Assembly: GCF_025642135.1 (NCBI RefSeq)
Contig: NZ_CP106793.1
Location: forward strand, 4,282,001-4,346,000
Direction of reading: 5' to 3'
DNA from: Streptomyces cynarae
GTDB lineage: Bacteria > Actinomycetota > Actinomycetes > Streptomycetales > Streptomycetaceae
DNA: 64,000 bases
A program made the translations under genes and the position numbers. Each line of letters starts with the position of its first letter. Position 1 is the stretch's first letter. The notes under the pieces were generated by a model that searched no databases, was not told where the DNA came from, and worked only from the letters and a program-made list of their open reading frames with translations. This document shows, piece after piece, positions 1-9,667 of this stretch.

Positions 1-1603
1 ATCTCCGCGGCCTGTTCCAGGACGCGGAGGTCGGTGGCGTGCCTCGCCAGTGCGGCACGCGCGCGGTGGTCGCCCGGACGCTGCCCGGGGCCGACGTCCG
101 GCCGGCCCGCGGCCCCCTGGAGGCGAACCGATACTTCAGCCAGCGCCTCACCGGTCAGCCAGCGGGCCGCCGGCCCGGGTCTCGCCCAGGTGAGCGCGGC
201 GAGCGACGCGCCCACGGCGCCCCCGGGCTCCTCGAACCGCCGCCGCATCAGCCGGTCGGCGAGTGCGTCGACGCCGGTCCGGTACGGCGTGCGGGACAGC
301 TTGCGGGCCGCGCTGTACACGCGCGCGGGGACCATCACCGAGCCGTCCGCCTTCGCGAGCGCGGCCATGGGTCGCACCAGGTGGCGGCGCTTGCGGTCCA
401 TCAGCAGGTCGGCGAGTCGGGCCGGGTGCGCGTCCAGGACCTGCCGGGCGCCGTAGCCGGTGAAGTGGTCCGCGCTGCCCGACGCGAGACGGGCGCGGTG
501 CCGGGCCGCGGTCACCAGGGAGGGTCCCGGTTCGTCCGTCAGTGGGCCCTCCAGGTCGGCATAAGGGAGCACTTCCTCTCCGCCGGTGACCACCACGTGG
601 TGCAGCCGGGGGTTGGCCGCGAGCGTGCCGGCCCGCTCCAGTTCGGCCTCGCGGCCCCTGACGGCGAGGTCGTTGAAGGTGACGGCGAGCAGGCGTTCGC
701 CGGCGCCGGTGCCGTGGCCGAGGATCGTGCCGGGCATGCCCGGCAGCCCGGCCGCGAGGAGGGCCAGGGTGCCGGATGCGGGGCCGCCGGAGAGGTCGGC
801 TCCGATGCCGGGTACGGGCATTCCGCGCGCGGCACGGCGTTCCGCGGGTCCCATGCCGGGCACCGGCCCGGGGTCGAGGTCGGCGCTCGGGACGTGCCGG
901 GGTGCCGACAGACGCGCTCGTACGGCGTCGATCAGGGCGTCGCGCACCGCGTCCACCGCGTCGGCGGGGTCCGCCGGGGGCGCCGCGACCGCGAGGAGGC
1001 GACCGGTTCGTACCCGGCGATCTCCCGGGCCCCCGCGCGCAGGATCAGCGCGTGCCCCGGCGGGATGCGTCGTACGCCGTCGTACGGGGTGGAGTGGTGC
1101 AGCGCTGCCGGTACGTCGGGGGCGGCGAGCAGGGCCGCCAGGTGCCCGAAGTCCAGGTTGGCCTCGATGAGGTCGGCGAGCGGGAGCGCGGCGGTCGCGT
1201 AGGCCGTGCCGCCGGCCCACGGGGTGTAGAAAACCGGCCGGGCGCCCGCGAGGTCGCCGCACACAGTGATCCTGCGGCCGACCTGGACGACGGCCGTGTA
1301 GCTGCCGGACCAGGCCGTCAGATGGCGCAGTGCCCCGCCCCGGGCGGCGAACAGGGCGACGCGCAGCTGCTCGTCGGATGCGCCGCAGGTGCCCAGGACC
1401 GCGATCCGGGTCCGCGCGTCGGCCTTCACGACGCGCACCTCGTCGGGACGCCAGTCGCCGACCGCCCACAGCGGATCGGGGTCGCCCCACAGGAGTTGGG
1501 AGCCGACCGGGTGCACGGTCTCGCCGTCGAAACCGGTGGCGCCGGCCGAGCCGGGCCCGACGGCTCCCGCGGCGGTGCTGCTCCATCCCACCAACCACCG
1601 CAT
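1..1603 (-). pseudogene. asparagine-synthase-like protein, frameshifted and cut by window edge
   Basis: Asparagine synthase-like ATP-dependent amide-forming enzyme; real substrate unknown. The start is the ATG at 1603, with GGAGG a few bases upstream, giving MRWLVGWSS. About 200 residues of N-terminal amidotransferase-like domain read in one frame; near 993-1000 the frame must shift to continue into the synthetase domain. The predicted junction GYEPVAS-LAVAAP needs one more C than is present (CTCC read, CTCCC expected), so the break looks like a single-base deletion or a sequencing error. The second half stays open to base 1 with good codon bias and holds the pyrophosphate-loop-like SGGPASG (about 770-795), where the usual Asp is Ala. 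There is no Cys at position 2, so no glutaminase is expected. Lasso-peptide cyclases belong to this family, but I see no precursor or B-type genes nearby. Confidence 0.75.
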
Positions 1604-2144
1604 CGACGCCTCCACAGGCTGTGGACAACCAGTGCACCGTACGAACGGCTCCATGCTGCCACGAAGAACGGGCCCCGGAGGGTGCAAGCCACAGCTCGTG
1701 CGCCCCGTAACGCGCCCGTGGGGAGCGATCCTCGAGCCGGTGAACTTCCGTGCGTCCCACGGCCGTCGGAGACACGGGGAAGGAAACAGCGACGTGAATG
1801 CGCCCCCGTTATGCTCCCCGAAATCGCCGTTCGCGCCCTCAAGAGTCGTGGTCGGGGCCTTGGCAGCGGTCGAAATCCACCATCGGTTTTCGGCCAAATC
1901 GGCGGCGGGCGGCCAGGCTTGGGCACGCTCCGTACAGGCCTGGGCAACGCACGGTCCGGGAGACGGAGTTCGCCCCCCGGACCGGTCCGCCGCCCGCGGG
2001 GATGAAGGCGGCGGTGTCCCCCAGCCCACTGGATCCAGTACAGCGGGCCGACCCACGCACGGCCCATGGAACCGCCCCCGAGGTGGCCGGAGAAGAGCGC
2101 ACGGACGGGCGCACGGCCACACAGCGGGAGCACATGGCGACACT
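1604..2144. other. intergenic region without a convincing gene
   Basis: This stretch upstream of the asparagine-synthase-like gene and of the NsdA-like gene has open frames on both strands but none with consistent codon bias or a ribosome binding site. I looked for a short precursor peptide gene on the minus strand, as expected for a lasso-peptide locus, and found none. It probably holds the divergent promoters of both neighbours. Confidence 0.5.
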
Positions 2145-2160
2145 CCGTACATAAGTACGG
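2145..2160. promoter_or_regulatory. perfect inverted repeat upstream of the NsdA-like gene
   Basis: CCGTAC-ATAA-GTACGG is a perfect 6-bp-arm palindrome about 125 bp upstream of the ATG at 2285. It lies in the most AT-rich part of this intergenic region and could be an operator for the divergent genes. No binding protein can be assigned. Confidence 0.35.
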
Positions 2161-2284
2161 ACCACAATCCCGCCAACCGGATTTACGCCCCTTAACGCAT
2201 GGGATGCGGCGAACTACGCTGGGTTTACGAATGCCGCGCGGTTATGCCACCGCCGCGGCAGCCGTCTGTGTCGAGGGGTGGCGC

Positions 2285-3712
2285 ATGTCCAGGGAGCAAC
2301 GCGGGCCGAACGAAAAGCTCGGCGCCGTTCTCGCCCTCGCGGGAATCAGCAACGCAGGACTCGCCCGGCGCGTCAACGATCTTGGCGCCCAGCGCGGGTT
2401 GACACTTCGCTACGACAAGACCTCGGTGGCGCGCTGGGTGTCGAAGGGCATGGTGCCGCAGGGCGCCGCGCCGCACCTGATCGCCGCGGCCATCGGCCAG
2501 AAGCTCGGCCGCCCCGTACCGCTCCACGAGATCGGTCTGGCGGACGCGGATCCCGCACCGGAAGTGGGCCTCGCCTTCCCCCGGGACGTAGGACAGGCGG
2601 TGAGATCGGCGACGGAGCTCTACCGTCTCGACCTCGCCGGGCGCCGGGCCGGCAGCGGCGGCATCTGGCAGTCGCTGGCCGGATCGTTCGCAGTGAGCGC
2701 TTACGCGACCCCTGCCTCCCGCTGGCTGATAACACCAGCCGACAGCTCGGTGGCCCGCGACCCCGTCCCGGGCGAGGGGTCCGGGGCGCCGATCAAGGTC
2801 GGCCACAGCGATGTCCGGAAGCTCCGCGAGGCCGCGGAGGACGCGAGGCGCTGGGACTCCAAGTACGGGGGCGGCGACTGGCGGTCGTCGATGGTGCCGG
2901 AGTGCCTGAGGGTGGAGGCGGCGCCGCTGCTGCTCGGGTCGTACTCCGACGAGGTCGGCAGGGCGCTGTTCGGCGCGGCCGCCGAACTCACCCGGCTGGC
3001 GGGCTGGATGGCCTTCGACACCGGTCAGCAGGAGGCCGCCCAGCGCTACTACATCCAGGCACTGCGCCTCGCGCGCGCGGCGGCCGACGTGCCCCTCGGG
3101 GGCTACGTCCTGGCCTCCATGTCGCTGCAGGCGACCTACCGCGGCTTCGGCGACGAGGGCGTCGACCTCGCCCAGGCCGCCCTGGAGCGCAACCGCGGCC
3201 TGGCCACCGCCCGCACCATGAGCTTCTTCCGCCTGGTCGAGCACGCACGCGCGCGCGCGCGCGCGGGTGACGCCCAGGCGGCCGGCACGGCCCTGAAGGC
3301 CGCCGAGGGCTGGCTGGAGCGGGCCCGCGACGGCGACAACGACCCGACCTGGCTCGGCTTCTACTCCTACGACCGCTTCGCCGCCGACGCCGCCGAGTGC
3401 TACCGCGACCTCAAGGCCCCACGCCAGGTCCGCCGCTTCACCGAACAGGCGCTGTCGCGGCCAGGCGAGGAGTACGTGCGCTCGCACGGCCTGCGCCTGG
3501 TGGTGTCCGCGGTCGCCGAGCTGGAGTCGGGCAACCTGGACGCGGCCTGCGAGCAGGGCGTGCGAGCGGTGGAGATCGCCGGGCGCATATCGTCGGCGCG
3601 CACGACCGAGTACGTACGGGACCTGCTGCACCGGCTGGAGCCGTACGGCGACGAACCGCGCGTGGCGGAGCTGCGGGAGCGGGCGCGGCCGCTTTTGATG
3701 GCTCCGGTCTGA
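2285..3712 (+). CDS. NsdA/NsdB-type sporulation-associated HTH-TPR protein
   Basis: A 475-residue cytoplasmic protein of the Streptomyces family that includes NsdA/NsdB, negative regulators of differentiation and antibiotic production (family knowledge; this paralogue corresponds by synteny to the 'sporulation associated protein' of S. coelicolor). Residues about 8-60 look like a degenerate helix-turn-helix ([20 protein letters not shown]). Residues about 230-440 are alanine-rich helical pairs typical of tetratricopeptide repeats, such as [20 protein letters not shown]. The start chosen is ATG 2285, preceded by GAGGGG at a normal distance; the frame stays open further upstream but without coding character. 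It is transcribed alone, divergent from the asparagine-synthase-like gene. The exact regulatory role is inferred from the family only. Confidence 0.8.
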   Translation: MSREQRGPNEKLGAVLALAGISNAGLARRVNDLGAQRGLTLRYDKTSVARWVSKGMVPQGAAPHLIAAAIGQKLGRPVPLHEIGLADADPAPEVGLAFPRDVGQAVRSATELYRLDLAGRRAGSGGIWQSLAGSFAVSAYATPASRWLITPADSSVARDPVPGEGSGAPIKVGHSDVRKLREAAEDARRWDSKYGGGDWRSSMVPECLRVEAAPLLLGSYSDEVGRALFGAAAELTRLAGWMAFDTGQQEAAQRYYIQALRLARAAADVPLGGYVLASMSLQATYRGFGDEGVDLAQAALERNRGLATARTMSFFRLVEHARARARAGDAQAAGTALKAAEGWLERARDGDNDPTWLGFYSYDRFAADAAECYRDLKAPRQVRRFTEQALSRPGEEYVRSHGLRLVVSAVAELESGNLDAACEQGVRAVEIAGRISSARTTEYVRDLLHRLEPYGDEPRVAELRERARPLLMAPV

Positions 3713-3794
3713 CAGCGCGGCCGCAGGGCGCCGCCCGGGGTTTGAAGGCATTGTCAGTGGCGCAGTGCACTATCGAAACCGGGAGGTGGAGCAG

Positions 3795-5003
3795 GTGCGG
3801 GAGATCGCCTACGACTGCGACGTGCTGGTGATCGGTGGCGGAATAGTCGGCCTGTCGACGGCGTATGCGATCACGCGTGCCGCGCCGGGCACGCGGGTGA
3901 CCGTCCTGGAGAAGGAGGCCGGCCCGGCCCGCCACCAGACGGGGCGCAACAGCGGGGTCATCCACAGCGGGATCTACTACCGACCCGGCTCCCTGAAGGC
4001 GCGGTACGCGGTCGGGGGCGCCGCCGAGATGGTCAAGTTCTGCGCGGAGTACGGCATCGCGCACGCCGTCACCGGCAAGCTGATCGTCGCGACCGAGCGG
4101 GAGGAGCTGCCGCGCCTGCACGCACTGGTGCAGCGCGGCCGGGAGAACGGCATTCCGGTACGGGAGCTGGGCGCCACCCAGATACCGGAGTACGAGCCGG
4201 AGGTGCAGGGGCTCGCGGCCATCCACGTGGGCACCACCGGGATCTGCGACTTCGTGGCGGTCGCCCGGCAGCTCGCGGAGGTCTCGGGCGCGGAGATCCG
4301 GTACGGGGCGGAGGTGGTCCGGATCGACCGGCGCGCCTCCCTGGGGGTCGCCGTACGCACGGGTGACGGGACGGTGCTCCGCGCGCGTGTACTGGTGAAC
4401 TGCGCCGGGCTGCACTGCGACGAGGTGGCCCGGCTGACCGGGGACGACCCCGAGGTGCGGATCGTGCCGTTCCGGGGCGAGTACTACACGCTGCGCCGAC
4501 CCGAGCTGGTGCGGGGGCTTGTGTATCCGGTGCCGGATCCGGCGTTCCCGTTCCTCGGGGTGCATCTGACCCGCGGGATCGAAGGAGAGGTGCACATCGG
4601 GCCGAACGCGGTGCCGGCACTGGCCCGCGAGGGGTACGGCTGGGGGGTCGTACGGCCTCGGGAGCTGGGCGCGACGGTGGCGTGGCCGGGGTCGTGGCGG
4701 ATCGCGCGTCGGCACTGGCGGTACGGGGCGGGGGAGCTGCGGCGGTCGGTGTCGAAGGGGGCGTTCACCGAGGCCGTGCGGAGGTTGCTGCCCGCGGTGC
4801 GGGAGGACGACCTCGTCCGGGCGCCTGCCGGGGTGCGGGCGCAGGCGGTGCTGCGGGACGGGACGCTGGTGGACGACTTCCTGATCCAGGAGGGGGCGCG
4901 GGCGGTGCACGTGCTGAACGCGCCGTCCCCCGCGGCCACCGCTTCGCTGGCGATCGGGCGGGAGGTGGCGCGGCGGGCGCTGGTGGTGCTGGGGCGGGAG
5001 TGA
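3795..5003 (+). CDS. lhgO: FAD-dependent oxidoreductase, L-2-hydroxyglutarate oxidase (LhgO) type
   Basis: A 402-residue flavoprotein of the DAO superfamily, expected to oxidise L-2-hydroxyglutarate to 2-oxoglutarate and pass electrons to the respiratory chain or oxygen. The dinucleotide-binding motif VIGGGIVGLSTAYAI lies at residues about 12-26, followed by the LhgO signature HQTGRNSGVIHSGIYY. FRGEYYTL and the C-terminal NAPSPAATASLAIG are also family-typical. GTG 3795 is chosen because GGAGG sits 8 bases upstream; upstream in-frame codons lack such a site. It lies 197 bp before trmB on the same strand, with a repeat palindrome between, so co-transcription is uncertain. The substrate is inferred from the family signature. 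Confidence 0.85.
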   Translation: MREIAYDCDVLVIGGGIVGLSTAYAITRAAPGTRVTVLEKEAGPARHQTGRNSGVIHSGIYYRPGSLKARYAVGGAAEMVKFCAEYGIAHAVTGKLIVATEREELPRLHALVQRGRENGIPVRELGATQIPEYEPEVQGLAAIHVGTTGICDFVAVARQLAEVSGAEIRYGAEVVRIDRRASLGVAVRTGDGTVLRARVLVNCAGLHCDEVARLTGDDPEVRIVPFRGEYYTLRRPELVRGLVYPVPDPAFPFLGVHLTRGIEGEVHIGPNAVPALAREGYGWGVVRPRELGATVAWPGSWRIARRHWRYGAGELRRSVSKGAFTEAVRRLLPAVREDDLVRAPAGVRAQAVLRDGTLVDDFLIQEGARAVHVLNAPSPAATASLAIGREVARRALVVLGRE

Positions 5004-5112
5004 GCGGTGCCCGGGCCGCGCCGCCACGGTTGGTTCCGCCCCCGCCGCCCCTCCCTTCCCGTCCCTGGGGGCTCCGTCCGTCGCCAGACCCCCGTCGGCT
5101 TACGGCCTCGTC

Positions 5113-5151
5113 CTCGAACTCCCCCAAGCTCTTCGAGCAGGGGGACCCCCA
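5113..5151. repeat. Streptomyces-type extragenic palindrome
   Basis: A GC-rich stem (CCCCC-AAGCTC-TT-GAGC-AGGGGG core, with flanking CTCGA and CCCCAG) sits in the lhgO-trmB gap. A related copy lies at 39611-39654. Sequences of this form recur between genes in Streptomyces genomes, from my general knowledge. It may also slow or end transcription after lhgO. Confidence 0.6.
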
Positions 5152-5200
5152 GACGGACGGGCTGGTTCTGGCTGACCGACCCCCTAAAATTGATCCCACT

Positions 5201-6058
5201 GTGTCTGACTCCCTCAACTTCGCTCCCGACGATTCCCAGCTCACCCCCGGTGGCGGCTCAGGTCGTGGTGCCGGCGCGTCCATTCGGCACACCCGGGTGA
5301 AGGGGGAGCCCCGGTTTCCCGACGGGCCCAAGGCCGATCCCGCCGGGTCGCACTTCGAGCGGCGGATCCGTAGCTTCCAGCCGCGGCGGAGCCGGGTGAC
5401 GGCCGGGCAGGCGGACGCGCTGCAGCGGCTGTGGCCCAAGTGGGGGCTGGACATCGACGGGCAGCGGGTCATCGACCTCGCCGAGCTGTTCGGGAACAGC
5501 CGCCCCGTCGTGCTGGAGATCGGGTTCGGCATGGGTGAGGCCACCTCGGAGATGGCCGCCGCCGACCCGGACACCAACATCCTCGCCGTCGACGTGCACA
5601 CCCCCGGCCAGGGCAACCTGCTGGCCCTCGCCGACCGGGCGGGACTGACCAACATCCGCGTCGGCAACGGCGACGCGATCATCCTGCTCCGCGAGATGCT
5701 CGCCCCCGACTCCCTCGACGGGCTGCGCGTCTACTTCCCCGACCCCTGGCCCAAGAAGCGCCACCACAAGCGGCGGCTCATCCAGCCCGACTTCCTCACG
5801 CTCGCCGCGAGCCGTCTCAAGCCGGGCGCGCTGGTGCACTGCGCCACGGACTGGGAGCCGTATGCCGAACAGATGCTGGAGGTGTTCACCGCACACCCGG
5901 GGTTCGAGAACACCCAGTCCGGCGGCGGGTACGCGCCACGCCCCGACTTCCGGCCGCTGACCCGTTTCGAAGGGCAGGGTCTGGACAAGGGTCATGTCGT
6001 GAACGACCTGCTCTTCCGGCGCGTACCGCACCGCGACCAGCCCACCGCCGAAGGCTGA
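5201..6058 (+). CDS. trmB: tRNA (guanosine(46)-N7)-methyltransferase
   Basis: TrmB uses S-adenosylmethionine to methylate G46 in the variable loop of tRNA. The 285-residue product carries the SAM-binding motif LEIGFGMGEAT and the family signature FPDPWPKKRHHKRRL; the C-terminal half holds TDWEPYAEQ. It is about 50 residues longer than E. coli TrmB because of a disordered N-terminus rich in Gly, Pro and Arg, which is normal for Streptomyces. The start is placed at GTG 5201 (VSDSLNFAPD). No Shine-Dalgarno precedes it, so a leaderless or weakly initiated message is possible; a start further upstream would have to read through the palindrome. Confidence 0.9.
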   Translation: MSDSLNFAPDDSQLTPGGGSGRGAGASIRHTRVKGEPRFPDGPKADPAGSHFERRIRSFQPRRSRVTAGQADALQRLWPKWGLDIDGQRVIDLAELFGNSRPVVLEIGFGMGEATSEMAAADPDTNILAVDVHTPGQGNLLALADRAGLTNIRVGNGDAIILLREMLAPDSLDGLRVYFPDPWPKKRHHKRRLIQPDFLTLAASRLKPGALVHCATDWEPYAEQMLEVFTAHPGFENTQSGGGYAPRPDFRPLTRFEGQGLDKGHVVNDLLFRRVPHRDQPTAEG

Positions 6059-6120
6059 GCGTCCGCGCGTCCGTTGGACACCGTCGCGGGCGGCTCCCCC
6101 GTCTCGTTAGGGTCGATGCC

Positions 6121-7551
6121 GTGGCCACCTTTCCCTCGTACCCGACGCACCCGGGCGGTGACGCCGCCGCCGGCTCGTTCGGGCACCCGCACTGGTGGCA
6201 GAGGCGGTGGGTGCGGTACGGGGCGCTGATCACGCTCCTCGCGCTCTCCGGGCTCGTCATCCTGGCTCTCGTACGGCAGCAGACCGGGACCGAGGGCTTC
6301 CTGGTCGGGCTGGGCCTCGCGGTCCTGCCCGTGCCGCTGCTGATCGCGGCCTTCCGCTGGCTGGACCGGGTGGCGCCGGGACCCTGGCGGAACCTGATCT
6401 TCGCCTTCGCCTGGGGCGCGTGCGCCGCCGCGCTCATCGCGATCGTCGCCAACAGTTTCGCCACCCGGTGGATAGCGACCGCGACCGCCGATCCGCACAG
6501 CGCCGACACGCTCGGCGCGACGGTGATAGCGCCGATCGTGGAGGAGTCCGCGAAGGCCGCGGCCGTGCTGCTGGTCTTCCTCTTCCGCAGACGGGACTTC
6601 ACCGGGATCGTCGACGGAGTGGTGATAGCCGGCGTCACCGCCACCGGTTTCGCCTTCACCGAGAACGTCCTCTACCTGGGCACGGCCTTCGGCACCGACC
6701 AGATGAGCGGGGGAAGCGGGCTGGCGTCCGTCACGGCCGCGACCTTCTTCGTCCGCGTGGTGATGTCGCCCTTCGCACACCCGCTGTTCACCGTGCTCAC
6801 CGGCATCGGCTTCGGCATCGCCGCGCTGTCCGCGGAGCGCCAGCACGTCCGGCGGGTGCTGACGCCGCTCTGCGGGCTGCTGCTCGCGATGGGCATGCAC
6901 TCCATGTGGAACGGGTCGTCCACGTTCGGCCAGTACGGGTTCTTCGCGGTGTACGCGTCGTTCATGGTGCCCGCGTTCGGGCTGCTGACCTGGCTGGTCA
7001 TCTGGACGCGGCAGCGGGAGCTGCGGACGGTGCGGGAGGAACTGCCCGCCTACGTGGTCGCCGGGTGGATGGGGCCGGTGGAGCCGTTCGTGCTCGGTTC
7101 GATGCGGGCGCGGCGGCTGGCCCGTGAGTACGCGAGGCAGCACTTCGGAAAGGACGCGGCGCGGTCGGTCGCGCGGTACGAGGCGTACGCGACGTCCCTG
7201 GCGTTCCTGCGTCACCGGGGACGCATGGGCCGCGCGGGCGCCGATTTCGTCGTACGGGAAAGGGAGTTGCTGACCGAGCTGTGGGCGCGCCGGGAGGTGG
7301 CGCGGCCGGCGCTGGCGCATGCGGCACGTGCGACGGCACCGGTGGCTCCGCCGGTGTGGCCGGGGTACGGACACGTGTCCTTCCAGGGCCCGCCGCAGTA
7401 CGGCCCGGCGGCACCGCAGTACGGCCCTGCGATGCCGCAGTACGGTCCGGTGGCGCCGCAGTACGGTCCCGTGGCGCCGCAGTACGGCCCTGCGATGCCG
7501 CAGTACGGTCCGGCGGCGCCGTATCCGGAGTACAACCCCTATCGCTCCTAG
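6121..7551 (+). CDS. PrsW-family intramembrane metalloprotease
   Basis: A 476-residue polytopic membrane protein of the PrsW family, which in B. subtilis cleaves an anti-sigma factor; the target here is unknown. About eight hydrophobic segments occupy residues 30-320. The family motifs are present: EESAK (about residue 140), FTEN (about 180), FAHPLFT (about 220) and MGMHSMWNG (about 260), which together supply the Glu and His metal ligands. The cytosolic C-terminus ends in a proline/tyrosine repeat, QYGP repeated six times. The start is GTG 6121 with no good ribosome binding site, and TAGGGT just upstream could be a -10 box for a leaderless transcript. It converges on the aldo/keto reductase gene. 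Confidence 0.88.
   Translation: MATFPSYPTHPGGDAAAGSFGHPHWWQRRWVRYGALITLLALSGLVILALVRQQTGTEGFLVGLGLAVLPVPLLIAAFRWLDRVAPGPWRNLIFAFAWGACAAALIAIVANSFATRWIATATADPHSADTLGATVIAPIVEESAKAAAVLLVFLFRRRDFTGIVDGVVIAGVTATGFAFTENVLYLGTAFGTDQMSGGSGLASVTAATFFVRVVMSPFAHPLFTVLTGIGFGIAALSAERQHVRRVLTPLCGLLLAMGMHSMWNGSSTFGQYGFFAVYASFMVPAFGLLTWLVIWTRQRELRTVREELPAYVVAGWMGPVEPFVLGSMRARRLAREYARQHFGKDAARSVARYEAYATSLAFLRHRGRMGRAGADFVVRERELLTELWARREVARPALAHAARATAPVAPPVWPGYGHVSFQGPPQYGPAAPQYGPAMPQYGPVAPQYGPVAPQYGPAMPQYGPAAPYPEYNPYRS
7396..7520 (+). repeat. 21-bp in-frame tandem repeat in the PrsW-like gene
   Basis: Six copies with an exact 21-bp period start at 7396, 7417, 7438, 7459, 7480 and 7501. Each encodes QYGPxxP, giving a proline- and tyrosine-rich cytoplasmic tail. 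Copies differ only at third positions and at the xx residues, so the array is young or kept uniform. Confidence 0.9.
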
Positions 7552-7596
7552 GAGTTGGCGCCGGCTCGGCACCGCCCGATTCCGCCGTCTGCCGTG

Positions 7597-8541
7597 CTAC
7601 GCCGACGCCTCCGTCAGCTTCGCCACGTCCTCGTCCGTCAGCGTCAGGTCCGCCACGGCCAGCAGCGCCGGCAGCTGCTCCACCGTCCGCGCCGAGGCGA
7701 TCGGTGCCGCGACGGTCGGCTGGGCCGCCAGCCAGGCGAGGGCCACCGTCGGGATCTCGGCGCCCCGGGCCTCGGCGATCTCGTCCAGGGCCGTCAGGAC
7801 CCGCTGTCCGCGCTCGGTCGCGAGGTGCTTGGCCGCGCCCTCCGCGCGCGCCGACTCCACCGTCGTACCCGGCCGGTACTTGCCGGTCAGGAAGCCCGAG
7901 GCCAGCGCGAAGTAGGGAACCGCCGCGAGCCCCGCCCGGGAGGCGAGGTCCTGCAGGGCACCCTCGTAGGTGTCGCGCGAGACCAGGTTGTAGTGCGGCT
8001 GCAGCGCCACGTACCGCGCCAGGTTCTCGCGGTCCGAGAAGTCCAGGGACTCCTGGAGGCGCTCGGCGGAGATGTTGGAGGCGGCGATGGCGCGCACCTT
8101 GCCCGCCTTCACCAGCTCGTCGAGCGCGCCGATGATCTCCTCGACCGGCACCTCCGGCTTGTCGAAGTGGGTGTAGTAGAGATCGATGTAGTCGGTGCCC
8201 AGACGGCGCAAGGACGCGTCGGCCGCGGCCTTGATGTTGGCGGCGGTCAGGCCCTGGTAGTCGGGGTGCTGGCTGACCTTGGTCGCGATGACCACGTCGG
8301 AGCGGTTGCCGCGCGCCTTCACCCACTTGCCGATGATGGTCTCGGACTCGCCGCCCTCGTTGCCCGGCACCCAGGCCGAGTACGAGTCGGCCGTGTCGAT
8401 GAAGTTCCCGCCCGCCTGCGCGTATGCGTCCAGGACGGCGAAGGACTGCGTCTCGTCGGCGGTCCAGCCGAAGACGTTGCCGCCGAGGGACAGCGGGAAG
8501 ACCTCGAGATCGGAAGAACCCAGCTTGCGAAGAGAAGTCAT
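7597..8541 (-). CDS. aldo/keto reductase
   Basis: A 314-residue NADPH-dependent aldo/keto reductase of the bacterial AKR type (YajO/Tas-like). The catalytic tetrad is visible: Asp and Tyr in FIDTADSYS (residues about 48-56), Lys in VVIATKVSQH and His in LYYTHFDKP. The cofactor-binding end is IASARTVEQL near the C-terminus. Length matches the family. The start ATG 8541 gives MTSLRKLGSSDLEV, the usual opening of this family. It is transcribed alone or together with the divergent-looking region before the M23 peptidase gene; the natural carbonyl substrate cannot be told from sequence. Confidence 0.9.
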   Translation of the reverse strand: MTSLRKLGSSDLEVFPLSLGGNVFGWTADETQSFAVLDAYAQAGGNFIDTADSYSAWVPGNEGGESETIIGKWVKARGNRSDVVIATKVSQHPDYQGLTAANIKAAADASLRRLGTDYIDLYYTHFDKPEVPVEEIIGALDELVKAGKVRAIAASNISAERLQESLDFSDRENLARYVALQPHYNLVSRDTYEGALQDLASRAGLAAVPYFALASGFLTGKYRPGTTVESARAEGAAKHLATERGQRVLTALDEIAEARGAEIPTVALAWLAAQPTVAAPIASARTVEQLPALLAVADLTLTDEDVAKLTEASA

Positions 8542-8630
8542 GCTCTGTGTCAGCGCCCGGACCGGGCCGGTGTCTTCCGGGAAGCCCGCAAAGATCTTGC
8601 AAACGAACGCGCTCTTCGCGGGGGTGGGGG

Positions 8631-9653
8631 TCAGGGGTTGAGGCCCTTGCCGCGCAGCCAGGCCAGCGGGTCGATCGCGGCGCCGCCGTCAGGGTGGACC
8701 TCCAGGTGCAGGTGCGGCCCTGTGACGTTGCCGGTCGCGCCCACGCGGCCGATGACGTCGCCCGTGCTGACCTTCTGCCCGACCGTGACGCTGATCGACG
8801 ACTGGTGGCAGAACCACAGCTCGGTGCCGTCGTCGAGGGTGAGGATCGTGCGGTAGCCGTACGAGCCGGCCCAGCCCGCCTCCGTGATCGTGCCGCTGTG
8901 GACGGCCTTGATGAGCGTGCCGGTGGGCGCGGCGAAGTCCAGGCCGGTGTGGAAGCCGGAGGACCACATGGCACCGGCGTCGCCGAAGTGGGAGGTAAGG
9001 GTGTAGGAGGAGGTCGGCAACGTGAACTGCCGGGCGAGAGCGGCGAGCCGCGCGGCCTCCTCCGCCTTCTTCTTCTCGGCGGCGGCTTTGGCCTGCGCGT
9101 CGTCCTGCGCCTTGACCGCCGCGGCGGCGGCCTTCTTCACCGCTGCGTCCTCGGCGGCCTGCGCCGCTTTCTGCGCGATCCGGTCCTGCTGGGACTCGGC
9201 CTGCTGCATGATCCGGGCGCGCAGCGCCTCACCCGCGCCCTTCGAACCGGTGGCGGCGGTGGCATCACCGGCGTCGGTCCGGCCGACGCTGCTGAGAGCG
9301 GTGGCCGAGCTCTTGGGGGCGCCGGAGTCCTCGCCGATGAGCGCCTTGGCGGATTCCGTGACCGAGGAGAGGTCCGGCAGGGATATGGACACCGGCGGCT
9401 TGCCGGACTGCGCGGTGGCCATGCCGCCCGCGCCGACGGCGGCGATCACACCGACGCCGAGGACGGTGGAGCTGCGGGCCAGCCCGCCCCCGCGCTGCTT
9501 GGCGACGCGGTGCCGGCCGCGGACGGAGCGGATGGAGTCCTCGGTGGGGTTCCACTCCTCCCAGGGGCCCTCGTCGATACCGGGTGCGACGTCGAGCGTC
9601 TGCGTACTGTTCGGGGCGAACGAGGTGCTCTGGGCAGGCCGGTTGAACGCCAC
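8631..9653 (-). CDS. M23-family (LytM-type) cell-wall peptidase under c-di-AMP riboswitch
   Basis: A 340-residue secreted or membrane-anchored M23 endopeptidase-type protein that should cut peptidoglycan cross-bridges. A hydrophobic segment near residues 70-90 (STVLGVGVIAAVGAGGMATA) acts as signal anchor after a long basic N-terminus. An alanine/lysine-rich coiled coil covers about residues 145-215, and the M23 domain is C-terminal with HTGLDFAAP (metal-binding HxxxD) and GPHLHLEVH. The zinc ligands His, Asp and HxH are all present, so it looks active. GTG 9653 is chosen because GGAAAGGAG lies just upstream and inside the riboswitch 3' end, matching known Streptomyces cell-wall hydrolase genes. 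Confidence 0.92.
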   Translation of the reverse strand: MAFNRPAQSTSFAPNSTQTLDVAPGIDEGPWEEWNPTEDSIRSVRGRHRVAKQRGGGLARSSTVLGVGVIAAVGAGGMATAQSGKPPVSISLPDLSSVTESAKALIGEDSGAPKSSATALSSVGRTDAGDATAATGSKGAGEALRARIMQQAESQQDRIAQKAAQAAEDAAVKKAAAAAVKAQDDAQAKAAAEKKKAEEAARLAALARQFTLPTSSYTLTSHFGDAGAMWSSGFHTGLDFAAPTGTLIKAVHSGTITEAGWAGSYGYRTILTLDDGTELWFCHQSSISVTVGQKVSTGDVIGRVGATGNVTGPHLHLEVHPDGGAAIDPLAWLRGKGLNP

Positions 9654-9667
9654 GTGGGCGCACTCCT

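Noticed and set aside
1604..2200. Possible lasso-peptide precursor gene before the asparagine-synthase-like gene
   Set aside because: No short frame with a leader, ring-forming Gly or Ala and an acidic residue at the right spacing could be found on the minus strand, and B-type protein genes are not present in the visible neighbourhood.
4682..5200. Upstream extension of the trmB frame
   Set aside because: It overlaps the end of lhgO and reads through a palindrome with poor codon bias; the TrmB homology begins after 5201.
7396..7520. CRISPR-like array
   Set aside because: The period is 21 bp without unique spacers and it lies in frame in a protein gene; it encodes QYGPxxP repeats.
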